Assembly: GCF_016863635.1 (NCBI RefSeq)
Contig: NZ_BOPG01000011.1
Location: 124,001-188,000 of the forward strand
Reading direction: 5' to 3'
Source: Virgisporangium aurantiacum
GTDB taxonomy: Bacteria; Actinomycetota; Actinomycetes; Mycobacteriales; Micromonosporaceae
DNA: 64,000 bases
Of this stretch, positions 17,722 through 26,480 are shown piece after piece. The notes beneath the pieces are model-generated. The model made no database searches and had not been told where the DNA came from. It was given only the letters and a program-made list of their open reading frames with translations. Position 1 is the first letter of the stretch. Each line of letters opens with the position of its first letter. A program made the position numbers and the translations under genes.

Positions 17722-18855
17722 TCAGGAGTTGGCCTTCAGGTCGGTCGTGCCGCAGGTCTGGTGGAACAGGTCGGTAGTGGTCGTGCGCACGCCGAAGCCC
17801 AGCAGTTCGACGACGCGGCGCGGGTTGCCGCCGACGTTCACCGTCTGGTTGCACACCAGCGCGTCGGAGCCGACGAACACCTGGTCGATGAGCGGCTCGG
17901 CGAGGCGGTTGGTGCCGACGACGTGGTACACGTCCCGGTTGAGCGGGTAGTTCGGGTTGAGCACGCCGCCGACGACCGGCTGCTGCACCGGCTGCCCCGG
18001 CCGGTTCATGCCGGTCAGGATCGCGTCTCCCCGACGGTCCTGGACGGTGACCGACGGGATCGCGGCCGTGATCGCGGCGCTGTTGGTCTGCGCGATGAAC
18101 TGCGCGGCCGAGAACGGCACGATCCGGTTGGGGTTGCCGGTGAGAACCGAGCCGTCGTGCTCCTGCGGGAACGCAACGGCGGTCAGGCACGGCACGTCGC
18201 CGAGGGTGATCTCCTGCTCGGTGATCTCCATCTGCTGCAGCCAGAACTGCCGGGTGCCCGAGCCCGCCTGCGGGATCACCGGCTGCGCCGGCAGGCCGGT
18301 GATGTTGTTGTCGAAGCACTTGAACACCCGCTGGATGCGGGCGAACGAGTTGTTGCGCGGGAAGTCGCTGTTCCGGTTGATGGCCGGCGCGACGGCGTCG
18401 ACACCGGCCGGGATGTAGGTCAGCGAACCGGTCGTGCCCGCGACGGTGCCGGAGTACGCCGACGAGCGCGCCGCGTCGACACACCCGACGACGTTGTCGC
18501 CCTGGAAGATCCCGGCGCCGGCGCCGAGATCCTGGCCCAGCGCGGCCCGCAGCGCCTGCCGCCCGGCGCCCGACCCGTTCGGCCGGGTGAACGAGCAGCC
18601 GGTGTCCTTCGTGGTGACGCGGGTCGTGCCGCCGACCGGCGGACGGGCGTCCCACGACGCGACGGCCTTGCCACCGTTGGCGACGACGGTCTCGGCGAGG
18701 GCGTTACCAAGGTCCTGCGTGGTGTCGGAGCCGACCATCGCGATCGGCCGCGCCGTCGGGGCGGACGGGTCGGCGAGCGCGGGGGTGGCGGTCAGCAGCA
18801 GGACGAGCGCGCCCAGGCTCGCTCCGGCCACGTGTCGAAGTGACTTTACGTTCAC
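17722..18855 (-). CDS. Secreted PstS-like substrate-binding protein
   Basis: Secreted protein of 377 residues with signal peptide (LGALVLLLTATPALA) and a periplasmic-binding fold of the PstS group: VGSDTTQDLGNAL near the start, NGSGAGRQALRAAL, GCVDAARSSAYSG and LTYIPAGVDAVAPAIN match the order of the phosphate-binding loops. There is no lipobox and no C-terminal anchor, unlike the two other binding proteins of the locus. GTG at 18855 is preferred (GGGAG five bases upstream); the open frame extends far 5' without a better start. Ligand uncertain. It could be a free phosphate-binding or surface-associated protein. Confidence 0.72.
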   Translation of the reverse strand: MNVKSLRHVAGASLGALVLLLTATPALADPSAPTARPIAMVGSDTTQDLGNALAETVVANGGKAVASWDARPPVGGTTRVTTKDTGCSFTRPNGSGAGRQALRAALGQDLGAGAGIFQGDNVVGCVDAARSSAYSGTVAGTTGSLTYIPAGVDAVAPAINRNSDFPRNNSFARIQRVFKCFDNNITGLPAQPVIPQAGSGTRQFWLQQMEITEQEITLGDVPCLTAVAFPQEHDGSVLTGNPNRIVPFSAAQFIAQTNSAAITAAIPSVTVQDRRGDAILTGMNRPGQPVQQPVVGGVLNPNYPLNRDVYHVVGTNRLAEPLIDQVFVGSDALVCNQTVNVGGNPRRVVELLGFGVRTTTTDLFHQTCGTTDLKANS

Positions 18856-18969
18856 GCTTTCTCCCTTTCCGAGAGCCTTCGTGAGTGGAGAAATCCACCG
18901 TGTCCGCACTGCGACAACACGGCTGACCGAAAGCCTTCCGGTGCCGGAGCCGGTCGGGATACCTGACTT

Positions 18970-19027
18970 CGGCGAACGTTCCGTGCGCTTTTCATCGCCC
19001 GCACTTAGGCGAGATGAACGTTCGGCG
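18970..19027. promoter_or_regulatory. Inverted repeat between two binding-protein genes
   Basis: CGGCGAACGTTC (18970-18981) and GAACGTTCGGCG (19016-19027) form 12-bp arms with one mismatch; each arm contains the palindrome GAACGTTC. They lie in the 178-bp gap between two genes of the surface locus, by the 3' end of the large binding protein, about 115 bp upstream of the next start. It could be a terminator/attenuator or a paired operator for an internal promoter. Confidence 0.4.
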
Positions 19028-19033
19028 TGGCAC

Positions 19034-21550
19034 CTAACCCACCCCCGCTCGCCGGAGTTTCGCGCGCGCGTAGGCGAGCAGTCCCGGCCCGGCGACCGCG
19101 CCGACTCCGCCGGCCACGAGCAGCACGACGAGGACCATCCGGATGACGCCGAGCGGGTTGCCGGGCGCCACCCCGGAGGTGGTGACCGCCGGCGGGGCGC
19201 TGGACGAACCGCCCGACGACGGCGGTGGAACACCCGCGTTCGGCACGGACGCCGGTGGGGTCGTCCCGCCCGCGGGCGCCTGCGTCCCCGTGTCCGCCCC
19301 GGGTTCCTCCGTCGGCGGGACGTAGACGAAGTTCTGGATCTCGTTCGCGGCCCGCTCGGTCTGCGCCCGCATGGCCTGCGGCAGCGGGGCGTACCCCGGT
19401 GGTAGTTGGCCGCGCTGGAAGCCCGGTGTCTGGCCGGCGCCGGCGGCGTACCGCAGCAGCGTCGCGTAGTCCTTGCGGCCGGCCGTGTCCGCGTTGAGCG
19501 CGGCCGCCGCGTAGGTCACCATCGTGAGCGGGTAGGCGCCCGTCGTCGCGGCGACCTTGGCGGGGTCGATGGCCCGCACGTTGTCGATGTCGGTCGGCAC
19601 CATGGCGTCGGTGGCCGCCACCATCGACGCGGTGGTGGCGGAGCGGCAGTCGTCGGGGCGGAGCGTGCCGTCGGTGCCGCGGGCCGGGCGGCACAACTGT
19701 GCGGTGTGCAACCCGTAGCGTGCGGCCGACGCCGAGTCGGCGATGCCCATCACGAACCGGTAGGTGATCTCCTGCGGCGCGTCGGCCTTGTAGTTGCCGG
19801 TCTGCCCCTCGTTCGCCGGTGGTTCCCACAGGATCTGCTGCTTGGTGTCGGCCCGCAGCGTCTGGTACGCCGTGTCCTCGATCGTCGAGGTGTAGGGCGT
19901 GTACTCGAACGCGCAGGGCCCGACGTCGGGCCGCTGGTACGGCAGGAGGTTCGGCAGCTCCGGCGGCGGCGCGCAGGTCTGGTCCGCCTTCGGGAAGTAC
20001 TCGGCCGGCGCGGCGACGAAGTCGGCGTAGTTCGGATTGACCTTCATCCCGGACTCGTCCGGCGTGCCCTGCATCCACGCCTTCGCCTCGGGATCGGCCA
20101 GGATCCACCGCCACACCTCGCGGGCGTACGCGTAGTTGCCGTTGGGCACCATGATTCCGAGTGGACGGTGCGACGGCGCGACGAAAGCGAGCGACGGGTT
20201 CAACTGGAGGAACTCGGGATCGTCCACAATGGAGCGTCGGTTGGCCTTCAGGTGCTCGACCTTCTCGCCGTTGGGCAGGTCGCGTTGGTACGACTGGGTC
20301 AGCAGCTTGGCCACCAGGCGCGGGGTGAGTCGGAGATCGCGCACCGGGGTCCCCCGCAAACCCGCGACCTCGGCCGGCGGCTCCCCCTGAGCCGGATCCA
20401 TCCGGAAGTCGATGTTGAAGGTGATCACCGCGGCGGACACCGCGACCGGTGCGTGCACGATGCCCCACTGGCCCTCGGCCGGTACCACCGGTTCGGCGGT
20501 GAACGCCAACCCCGGAGCGGTGTCGAAGGGCTCCAGCACCTGGGCTCCGCCCTCGGCGTCGCCGACGTGCGAGAAGCCGAAGATCGGCCCGTTGCCGGCG
20601 CACAGCGCGGGCTGCCAGGACTGCATGGCGGCGCCGATGAACTGGGTGCCGACGGTGCGGCGCTCGGCCCCCGAGCGGCAGGCCGCCTCGACCGGGACGA
20701 ACTCGAGCGGGAAGAACAACGCGTCGCCGAACACGGCCGTCGTCAAGGGGCTGCGGTGGCGCGGGGCCGCGAGCACGGAGCCGTCGACGTCGTGCGCCCC
20801 GCGCGGCACCACCGCGAGCCAGCAGGCGCGCGGACCGTCGCCGACGACCTTGCCGCAGCCCAGATGCGGGTCGCGGCTGGCGTTGCGGACCTCGAACGTC
20901 GCCCGACCCGTGCCGTCGCCGCCGGTGGGAACCTGGCTCACCTCGTTCGTGGTGTACGGGGTGAAGTAGTTCGACAGGACCTCCCAGTTGTAGGCCGGGC
21001 CGGTCGTCCCCGCCACCTTGCTGTCCGGGAACGGGCTCGTGGAACTGCCGTCCGGGGTGCGGGCGCGGTCGAGCTGCGAGTAGAACGGGATCATGCGCGC
21101 GTCCGCGGGCAGGGCGTCCGGGACGACCGCCTCCTCCACCGGCTTGCGGTTCTCCTCCCGCGGAACCGTCGTACCGACCTCCCGGATGCCCGCGCCCCAC
21201 ACGCACGTCTCGCGGAAGTCCGGCGCCTGCGGGTCGGCACCGGAACACTGCATGATCTGCAGATAGTTCGTCATGATGTCCCGGCCGGAGAACGCGCTCT
21301 TCGCACCGCCGGTCCAGGTCACCGAGATCGCCTGATTCGACAGGGCTTTCGTCTGCGAGACGGTCACCGTCAGCGAGCTGAAGTCGTCGCCCAGCCGGCT
21401 CGGGCGTCCGGTGAGCGTCAGCGCCGAATCCGTCGGGTCGTCCGGACCCGCGGTGGCCCGGTTCGTCGTGCCGGGCGCGAGCGCGAACAGGGACACGGCA
21501 CTCACCACCGCGACGACCGCCGCGACGGCGCGGAGAACCCGCCCGGTCAT
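19034..21550 (-). CDS. Large PstS-like surface protein with C-terminal membrane anchor
   Basis: Secreted protein of 838 residues. Signal peptide about 1-35. The central part (about 420-740) reads like a periplasmic-binding domain (LNPSLAFVAPSHRPLGIMVP, WRWILADPEAKAWMQGTPDE, GAYPLTMVTYAAAALN), preceded by a unique beta-rich region of about 380 residues with several cysteines. A Pro/Ser/Gly linker and a single membrane helix (VIRMVLVVLLVAGGVGAVAG) with a basic tail close the protein. Its position between two PstS-like genes and before the paralogous surface proteins suggests a structural or ligand-binding part of the same complex. The family link to PstS is weaker than for the neighbours. Confidence 0.7.
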   Translation of the reverse strand: MTGRVLRAVAAVVAVVSAVSLFALAPGTTNRATAGPDDPTDSALTLTGRPSRLGDDFSSLTVTVSQTKALSNQAISVTWTGGAKSAFSGRDIMTNYLQIMQCSGADPQAPDFRETCVWGAGIREVGTTVPREENRKPVEEAVVPDALPADARMIPFYSQLDRARTPDGSSTSPFPDSKVAGTTGPAYNWEVLSNYFTPYTTNEVSQVPTGGDGTGRATFEVRNASRDPHLGCGKVVGDGPRACWLAVVPRGAHDVDGSVLAAPRHRSPLTTAVFGDALFFPLEFVPVEAACRSGAERRTVGTQFIGAAMQSWQPALCAGNGPIFGFSHVGDAEGGAQVLEPFDTAPGLAFTAEPVVPAEGQWGIVHAPVAVSAAVITFNIDFRMDPAQGEPPAEVAGLRGTPVRDLRLTPRLVAKLLTQSYQRDLPNGEKVEHLKANRRSIVDDPEFLQLNPSLAFVAPSHRPLGIMVPNGNYAYAREVWRWILADPEAKAWMQGTPDESGMKVNPNYADFVAAPAEYFPKADQTCAPPPELPNLLPYQRPDVGPCAFEYTPYTSTIEDTAYQTLRADTKQQILWEPPANEGQTGNYKADAPQEITYRFVMGIADSASAARYGLHTAQLCRPARGTDGTLRPDDCRSATTASMVAATDAMVPTDIDNVRAIDPAKVAATTGAYPLTMVTYAAAALNADTAGRKDYATLLRYAAGAGQTPGFQRGQLPPGYAPLPQAMRAQTERAANEIQNFVYVPPTEEPGADTGTQAPAGGTTPPASVPNAGVPPPSSGGSSSAPPAVTTSGVAPGNPLGVIRMVLVVLLVAGGVGAVAGPGLLAYARAKLRRAGVG

Positions 21551-21552
21551 GA

Positions 21553-21577
21553 CGGGTCCCCACTTCGTGGTGACCCG
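21553..21577 (-). promoter_or_regulatory. Stem-loop covering the ribosome-binding site of the large surface gene
   Basis: CGGGTCCCCAC and GTGGTGACCCG form an 11-bp stem with one mismatch and a 3-base loop. On the minus strand the stem contains GGGGAC, the only ribosome-binding-like sequence before the ATG at 21550. It may hold back translation unless the upstream gene is being translated. Confidence 0.4.
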
Positions 21578-21623
21578 CCCCGACCGGGAGGGCTCTGCCC
21601 GATGATGCCCTCGCTCCGCTCGG

Positions 21624-23207
21624 TCATGGCCGACCGCCCGGCCGCCGCAACCGCCGCGCCATCAACGGTGGACCGAGCACGAGGGCGAGCAGCAGCAGGC
21701 CGGCCACCACCATGATCGTGTGGTGGGTGCGCCAGCCGCGCGCGGCGTCCAGCGACACCGGCACCCCGGCCACGTACTCGCCACCGGAACCACCACCGGC
21801 CGGCTCGCCGGTGACCGGATCGACCGCCTCGCCGCTCGGATCGGCCGCACCGCTCGGGCCGGTGGTGGCGCCCGTGCCGCCACCGGTCGTCGTCTCCTCC
21901 GTCGCACCAGCGGTGCCGGTGGAGCACTGCTGCGGGCCGCCCTTGCGGTCGCACTCCGGCGGTTGCGGCGCGGTGACCGCCAGCGTGTTCTGGCCGTTGG
22001 TGGAGAACGTCGGGTTGTTGCACGTTCGCAGGTTGGCCGGCTCCTCCACCACACCGGGGATCCGTTTCACCTGCGCGTATCCGGCCTGCACCAGGTTCAT
22101 CGGCAGCGGCGAGTAGCCGAGCGACTCGGCCTGCTGCTGCCCCTCGCACAGCAGGTAGTAGCTGAACTTCGCGAGCGTGAACCCCTTGTCGAGCGTGATG
22201 GGCCGTTCGACCGCCGTGGGCAGGATCATGTACGAGTAGGACGAGAGCGGGTACGCACGCTTGTCGTTGCTGGCGTAGACGTTGTCGAGCTTCTGCGTCA
22301 GGTAGTCGTCGGAGTTCGGGTTCGACGTCTCGATCTGCGCGTTCAACAGGGCCACCGCGACGCTGCGCGCGGTCGGCTCGACGTAGTAGCCGGCCTGGTT
22401 GAGAATCTTCGCGACCGGGAAGCTCGCGTTCTTGGCGTACGAGTACTCGACATAGGTGATGGTGCCTTCGTTCTGGTCCTGCCGGACATAGCCGGCCACC
22501 CCGTCCGACCCGGTGCGCGCCACGAACCCCTCGCTCGCCTTCTGCGGGTAGTACGACGTCAGGTCGCACGGCGGCGTCTTGCCGTGACGGGCGCAGTAGG
22601 CGTTCCACAGGTCCGGATGCTGCTTGCTCATCCAGAGCGTGAACTGCGCGCTGGTGCCGGATCCGTCGGCCCGGACGACCGGCACCACCTGGCGGGCCGG
22701 CAGGGTCAGACCCGGGTTGTCGGCCCTGATGGCCGGGTCGTTCCACATCTTGATGGCGCCGGTGAACATCTTGGCCACGGTCTCGCCCGACAGCCGCAGG
22801 TTCGTCACCCGCCGGCCGTTGATTTTGAGGTTGTACATGAACGCCGTGCCGCCCGCGACGATCGGCATGTACGTCATCTTGCGGGTGGGCCGGCTGTCGG
22901 CCGGCCGTCCGAGCGCGGAGTCCTTCAACCCGTAGGGAATCTCGGAGACCGCGAAGTCGACGGTGTTCTGGGCGAACTCCCGACGGCCGGCCGACGATCC
23001 GGTACCGGCGTAGCTGACCTCGATGTTGTTCTTCTTGACGTTCGCCGCCCACTGCCGGATCGCGTTCTGGCTCCACGTCGAACCGGCGCCCGCGATCGGC
23101 ACGAGTTCGGCGGCGGACGCGGGCGCGGCCGGGAGGGCGGTGGCTGCGGCGACGAGCAGGACGACGGTCGCCAGTGCGCGTGCTTTCTGGGCCAGCGTGC
23201 TGGTCAT
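21624..23207 (-). CDS. pstS: PstS-type phosphate-binding protein with C-terminal membrane anchor
   Basis: Substrate-binding protein of 527 residues. Signal peptide 1-32, then a PstS domain: GAGSTWSQNAIRQW, YAGTGSSAGRREFAQNTVDFA, VVRADGSGTSAQFTLWMS and ITYVEYSYAKN correspond to the known phosphate-binding loops. Unlike usual actinobacterial PstS it has no lipobox. Instead a Gly/Thr linker leads to a C-terminal helix (TIMVVAGLLLLALVLG) and a basic tail, so it is anchored from the opposite end. Its ATG overlaps the pstA stop (ATGA), giving the order pstC-pstA-pstS. Phosphate is the likely ligand, though no binding data exist. Confidence 0.85.
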   Translation of the reverse strand: MTSTLAQKARALATVVLLVAAATALPAAPASAAELVPIAGAGSTWSQNAIRQWAANVKKNNIEVSYAGTGSSAGRREFAQNTVDFAVSEIPYGLKDSALGRPADSRPTRKMTYMPIVAGGTAFMYNLKINGRRVTNLRLSGETVAKMFTGAIKMWNDPAIRADNPGLTLPARQVVPVVRADGSGTSAQFTLWMSKQHPDLWNAYCARHGKTPPCDLTSYYPQKASEGFVARTGSDGVAGYVRQDQNEGTITYVEYSYAKNASFPVAKILNQAGYYVEPTARSVAVALLNAQIETSNPNSDDYLTQKLDNVYASNDKRAYPLSSYSYMILPTAVERPITLDKGFTLAKFSYYLLCEGQQQAESLGYSPLPMNLVQAGYAQVKRIPGVVEEPANLRTCNNPTFSTNGQNTLAVTAPQPPECDRKGGPQQCSTGTAGATEETTTGGGTGATTGPSGAADPSGEAVDPVTGEPAGGGSGGEYVAGVPVSLDAARGWRTHHTIMVVAGLLLLALVLGPPLMARRLRRPGGRP

Positions 23208-24481
23208 GCGAGTTCCCCTGGTTCGGTAGGGCTTTCGAGATGTCCGGGTTCCGGACGGCGGTCCGCGTCACGGGCCGCGAACCGGTCGGCGTCCCGGGCC
23301 GACCGGCGGGCCCGGCGGCGCCACTGCCGCCGGCTGAGCTGGCCGGCGCCGCGGCCGCCGAGGATCCGGGCCAGCACGAACAGCACCAGAACGAGCAGCA
23401 TGAGCGCCGCGCCCGCACCGAACCCGCGTGCGATCATCGACGGCTCGGGCGACCGCACCGAGTCGAACGTGAACAGCGGGAGCGACACCTGCGGGCCGGA
23501 CAACGAATTGGCGTTCAGGCTCGTGGCGAACCCGGCGGTCAACAGGACCGGCGAGGTCTCCCCCACCACCCGGGCCGTGCCGAGAATGATCGCCGTGGCC
23601 AGCCCCGGACGGGCGGTGGGAAGGACGACGTGCCAGACCGTCCGCCACTGCGAGGCACCGAGCGCGAGCGACGCCTCCCGCAGCGTTCCCGGAATGAGGC
23701 GCAGCACCACGTCGGCCGCCCGCACGATGATGGGCAGGCCCATGATGCTCAGCGCCAGCGCCGCCGCCAGGCCGCACTTCTCGAAGCCGAGAATCAGGAT
23801 CAGCGCGAGGAAGATGAACAGCCCCGCCACGATCGACGGCAGCGCGGTCATCGCCTCGACGATGGTGCGCACGAACCGGCTGAACCGGCCGGGCAGTTCA
23901 CTGAGAAACACCGCGCAGAGCAGCCCGGCGGGCACGATGATCGCGAGACAGATCGCGACCTGTTCGAGCGTGCCGACGATCGCGTGCAGGGCGCCGCCGA
24001 TGGTCAGCGGCTCCAACGGACCCGCCAGCGACATGTCCTCGGTCCAGAAGTTGAGGTGCCGCATCGCCGTCCAGCCGCGCACCAGCACGTACCCGACCAC
24101 CAGCAGCAGCGCCGCCAGCAGCACGAAACCGGCGCTGTGCACGACCACCGACATCACCCGGTCGCGCACGGCGGGTCCGCGTTCGTCCAACGACACCAGC
24201 AGGGCATAGAGGACCAGGAACGCGACGTACCCGACGACCAGCGCACCGAGAACGCCGGTGAACGGGGTCAACTGGGTGAACAGCAACGCGGTCAGGCTGA
24301 ACCCGGCCGCCGCGGCACCGAACAGCGCGTAGACGTCGGCACGGCGCACGCCGCCGACCTGGCGCCGCCGCTCGACCCGGCGCACGGCGGGCTCGGGGAC
24401 GACGGTCGGCCCCGGGTCGTCGAGGTCGGACTTGCGAAGGTCGGACTTGCGAAGGTCGACCGCGGTCATCGCCGGAACCAC
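23204..24481 (-). CDS. pstA: Phosphate ABC transporter permease PstA
   Basis: Inner-membrane permease of about 425 residues, longer than most PstA proteins because of a cytoplasmic N-terminus and two extra helices (about residues 55-110). The BPD domain has EAA-type sequence SLALGASQWRTVWHVVLPTA and the typical ALLCAVFLSELPGRFSRFVR. The start is uncertain: GTG at 24481 follows the pstC stop directly, with GAGG five bases upstream, and an ATG four codons later (24469) is also possible. A small tandem repeat (about 24422-24460) encodes DLRKSDLRKS near the N-terminus. Coupled to pstC in front and pstS behind. Confidence 0.9.
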   Translation of the reverse strand: MVPAMTAVDLRKSDLRKSDLDDPGPTVVPEPAVRRVERRRQVGGVRRADVYALFGAAAAGFSLTALLFTQLTPFTGVLGALVVGYVAFLVLYALLVSLDERGPAVRDRVMSVVVHSAGFVLLAALLLVVGYVLVRGWTAMRHLNFWTEDMSLAGPLEPLTIGGALHAIVGTLEQVAICLAIIVPAGLLCAVFLSELPGRFSRFVRTIVEAMTALPSIVAGLFIFLALILILGFEKCGLAAALALSIMGLPIIVRAADVVLRLIPGTLREASLALGASQWRTVWHVVLPTARPGLATAIILGTARVVGETSPVLLTAGFATSLNANSLSGPQVSLPLFTFDSVRSPEPSMIARGFGAGAALMLLVLVLFVLARILGGRGAGQLSRRQWRRRARRSARDADRFAARDADRRPEPGHLESPTEPGELA

Positions 24482-25495
24482 CTACGCCTCGCTCGCCGCA
24501 CCGGACCGGCTCCGCGTGATGATGGCGGAGGCGACCATGTTGACGATCAGCGTCAGCACGAACAGCACCAGCCCGGCGGCCATCAGCGCCGACAGCCCGA
24601 ACTCCGTCGACTCGCCGAAGCGCTGTGCGATCAGCGCGGAGATCGAGTTGCCGCCGTTCTGCAGAACCTGCCACTTGATCTCGAAGACCGGCGAAATGAT
24701 CATGTAGACGGCGATCGTCTCCCCCAGCGCCCGCCCCAGGCCGAGCATCGTGCCGCCGATCATGCCGCCGCGCCCGAACGGCAGCACGACGGCGCGGATC
24801 ATCCCCCAGCGCGTGGCGCCCAGCGCGAGGGCGCCCTCCCGTTCACCGACCGGCGCCTGCGAGAAGACCTCCCGCATCACCGAGCAGATGATCGGGGTCA
24901 CCATCATCGAGACGACCATGCCGGCGATGAACGTCGACGCCGTGTACACCGACACGGTCGCCAACGGGTTGGTCGGGTCGGCGCCGTCGACGCGGAACAC
25001 CGGGATCCAGCCGAACCAGGTCGACAGCCAGCGCGCGACCGGCACGGCGGCGGGCTCCAGGAGGTACGCGCCCCACAGGCCGTAGACGACGCTCGGTACC
25101 GCGGCCATCAGGTCGACCAGGGCGATCAGGGCACGCCGGAAGCGACCCGGCGCGTACTCGGAGATGTACAGCGCGGTGCCGGTCGCGAGCGGGACCGCGA
25201 ACGCGAGGGCGACCGCGGCGATGAGGACGGTGCCGACCAGCACCGCGGCGATGCCGAAGTTGCCGGAGTCGGGGTCCCAGGCGTCGGTGGTGAGGAAGGA
25301 CATGCCGGCCACCCGCACGGCCGACCAGCCGCGGAGCAGCAGGAACAGCCCGACGAGCAGCATCACGAGCACGACCCCGGCGCCACCGGCGTAGGCGAGC
25401 ACGCGGAACACCCGGTCGCCGCCGGAGACGCGGGACCGGACGGCCCGGGGCCGGTCGGCCGCGACCGGTGCCGGGGCCAGTGCGGTGCCTACCAT
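24482..25495 (-). CDS. pstC: Phosphate ABC transporter permease PstC
   Basis: Inner-membrane permease of 337 residues. Six helices are visible, with PstC-typical WDPDSGNFGIAAVLVGTVLI, the loop ALYISEYAPGRFRRALIALV and the EAA-type motif REGALALGATRWGMIRAVVL, followed by GRALGETIAVYMI. Its start overlaps the end of the small upstream gene by seven bases. It forms the membrane pore with PstA. The nearest ATPase of the right family is pstB, about 10 kb further along the same strand. Confidence 0.93.
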   Translation of the reverse strand: MVGTALAPAPVAADRPRAVRSRVSGGDRVFRVLAYAGGAGVVLVMLLVGLFLLLRGWSAVRVAGMSFLTTDAWDPDSGNFGIAAVLVGTVLIAAVALAFAVPLATGTALYISEYAPGRFRRALIALVDLMAAVPSVVYGLWGAYLLEPAAVPVARWLSTWFGWIPVFRVDGADPTNPLATVSVYTASTFIAGMVVSMMVTPIICSVMREVFSQAPVGEREGALALGATRWGMIRAVVLPFGRGGMIGGTMLGLGRALGETIAVYMIISPVFEIKWQVLQNGGNSISALIAQRFGESTEFGLSALMAAGLVLFVLTLIVNMVASAIITRSRSGAASEA

Positions 25496-25992
25496 CGGCC
25501 GCTCACGAGCCGGTGACCGCCGGCACCGTCCGACGGCAACGGTTCGCTCACCGAGCGGCCGGTGTCACCGCGCCGGTCCCGGCGCACCCGTCGCGCGCCC
25601 TCCACGATCGCCGCCTGCGGCACGGTGTCGAGGAAGCGGGCCAGGTTGTAGTTGCACTCGCGCACCCGCAGGTACGACCGGCTGGACACCGCGACCGGCT
25701 CGCCGTCCAGCTGCACCTGCCAGTTCCACTGCCCGGTCTCCTCGACCGCCACGACGGGGGCGCCGCGGTCGATGTCGGCCCGCACCCGTAGCACGGCGGC
25801 GTGGCAGCCGGGGTACGAGTCGTGCCGGACCGCCGACCGCCCCAATGGCCGGTTGTTCGGGGAGACCAGGATCCACAGGATCCTGTCGAGACCCGCTCCG
25901 GCGGGCCGGCCGGAGCCGGTCACCGCGTCGGCGTCATTCGGGTAGGCGGTCGGTACGGCGACGAAGACGAACCGCGACTGCTGCACCGCCAA
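25489..25992 (-). CDS. Small DUF1508/YegP-like protein before pstC
   Basis: Predicted cytoplasmic protein of 167 residues with no signal or membrane segment. The middle (ILWILVSPNNRPLGRSAVRH ... SSRSYLRVRECNYNLARFL) has the length, spacing and Arg/Tyr/Cys pattern of a YegP-type domain, a small alpha/beta fold of unknown role. The family link is tentative. It overlaps pstC by seven bases and is probably translated with it. The C-terminal 35 residues are basic and low complexity. I cannot assign a function. Confidence 0.6.
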   Translation of the reverse strand: MAVQQSRFVFVAVPTAYPNDADAVTGSGRPAGAGLDRILWILVSPNNRPLGRSAVRHDSYPGCHAAVLRVRADIDRGAPVVAVEETGQWNWQVQLDGEPVAVSSRSYLRVRECNYNLARFLDTVPQAAIVEGARRVRRDRRGDTGRSVSEPLPSDGAGGHRLVSGRW

Positions 25993-26063
25993 AGGCTCGG
26001 AAGACCGGATGACGCCACACGCAGCCGAATACTCACGCCGGACATGCAGGAAATGAACAGCAG

Positions 26064-26459
26064 TTACCGGGGACCGGATCTGGCCGAACCGGTGGGGCCG
26101 TCCTGTCCGATCGGCCGGGGTGGCTCGCGCCTGCGGCGGGTGCGGAGATGGTCAAGGAGCCACCAGGTGTCGAACAGCGCAGCCGGGTACCGCTCGCGCG
26201 GGGACAGCCACATGCGCACGGCCGGTGTGGCGGCGCCGGGCACCGGCACCGGTTCGAGGACCACCACCCCGTCGTCGGAGGCGAACCGGCCGGCGCAGCC
26301 GTCGTCGTCGCAGCCGGTGACGACCGTCGTGCCGGGCCGGGTGCGGCGGACCTCGTCCCAGGTCTCGAACCAGTAGGCGCCCGCCGGGGCACCGGTCAGC
26401 ACCACCACGACGCCGAGGGCCAGTAGCGCCTTCCGCCAGCCCGGCGGATCGTCGGTCAC
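26064..26459 (-). CDS. Small membrane protein of unknown function
   Basis: Protein of 131 residues with one N-terminal membrane helix (LLALGVVVVLTGAPAGAYWF) and an extracytoplasmic part containing a CDDDGC pair of cysteines and a conserved-looking VVLEPVPVPGAATPAVRMWL stretch. GTG start has GGAGG seven bases upstream. It starts 21 bp after the Hsp70-VWA gene stop and ends about 70 bp before the next gene, so it links that fusion protein to the surface locus. No family recognised. Confidence 0.6.
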   Translation of the reverse strand: MTDDPPGWRKALLALGVVVVLTGAPAGAYWFETWDEVRRTRPGTTVVTGCDDDGCAGRFASDDGVVVLEPVPVPGAATPAVRMWLSPRERYPAALFDTWWLLDHLRTRRRREPPRPIGQDGPTGSARSGPR

Positions 26460-26480
26460 GCGGCCACCTCCCGCGCCGGC

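Noticed and set aside
19034..21563. An 852-residue frame in another reading phase over the large surface gene
   Set aside because: It is Arg/Gly-rich without domains, while the chosen frame has a signal peptide, a binding-protein-like core and a membrane anchor.
24422..24460. Tandem 15-bp repeat near the pstA start as a mobile or regulatory repeat
   Set aside because: It lies inside the coding frame (DLRKSDLRKS) and is best explained as a small in-frame slippage.
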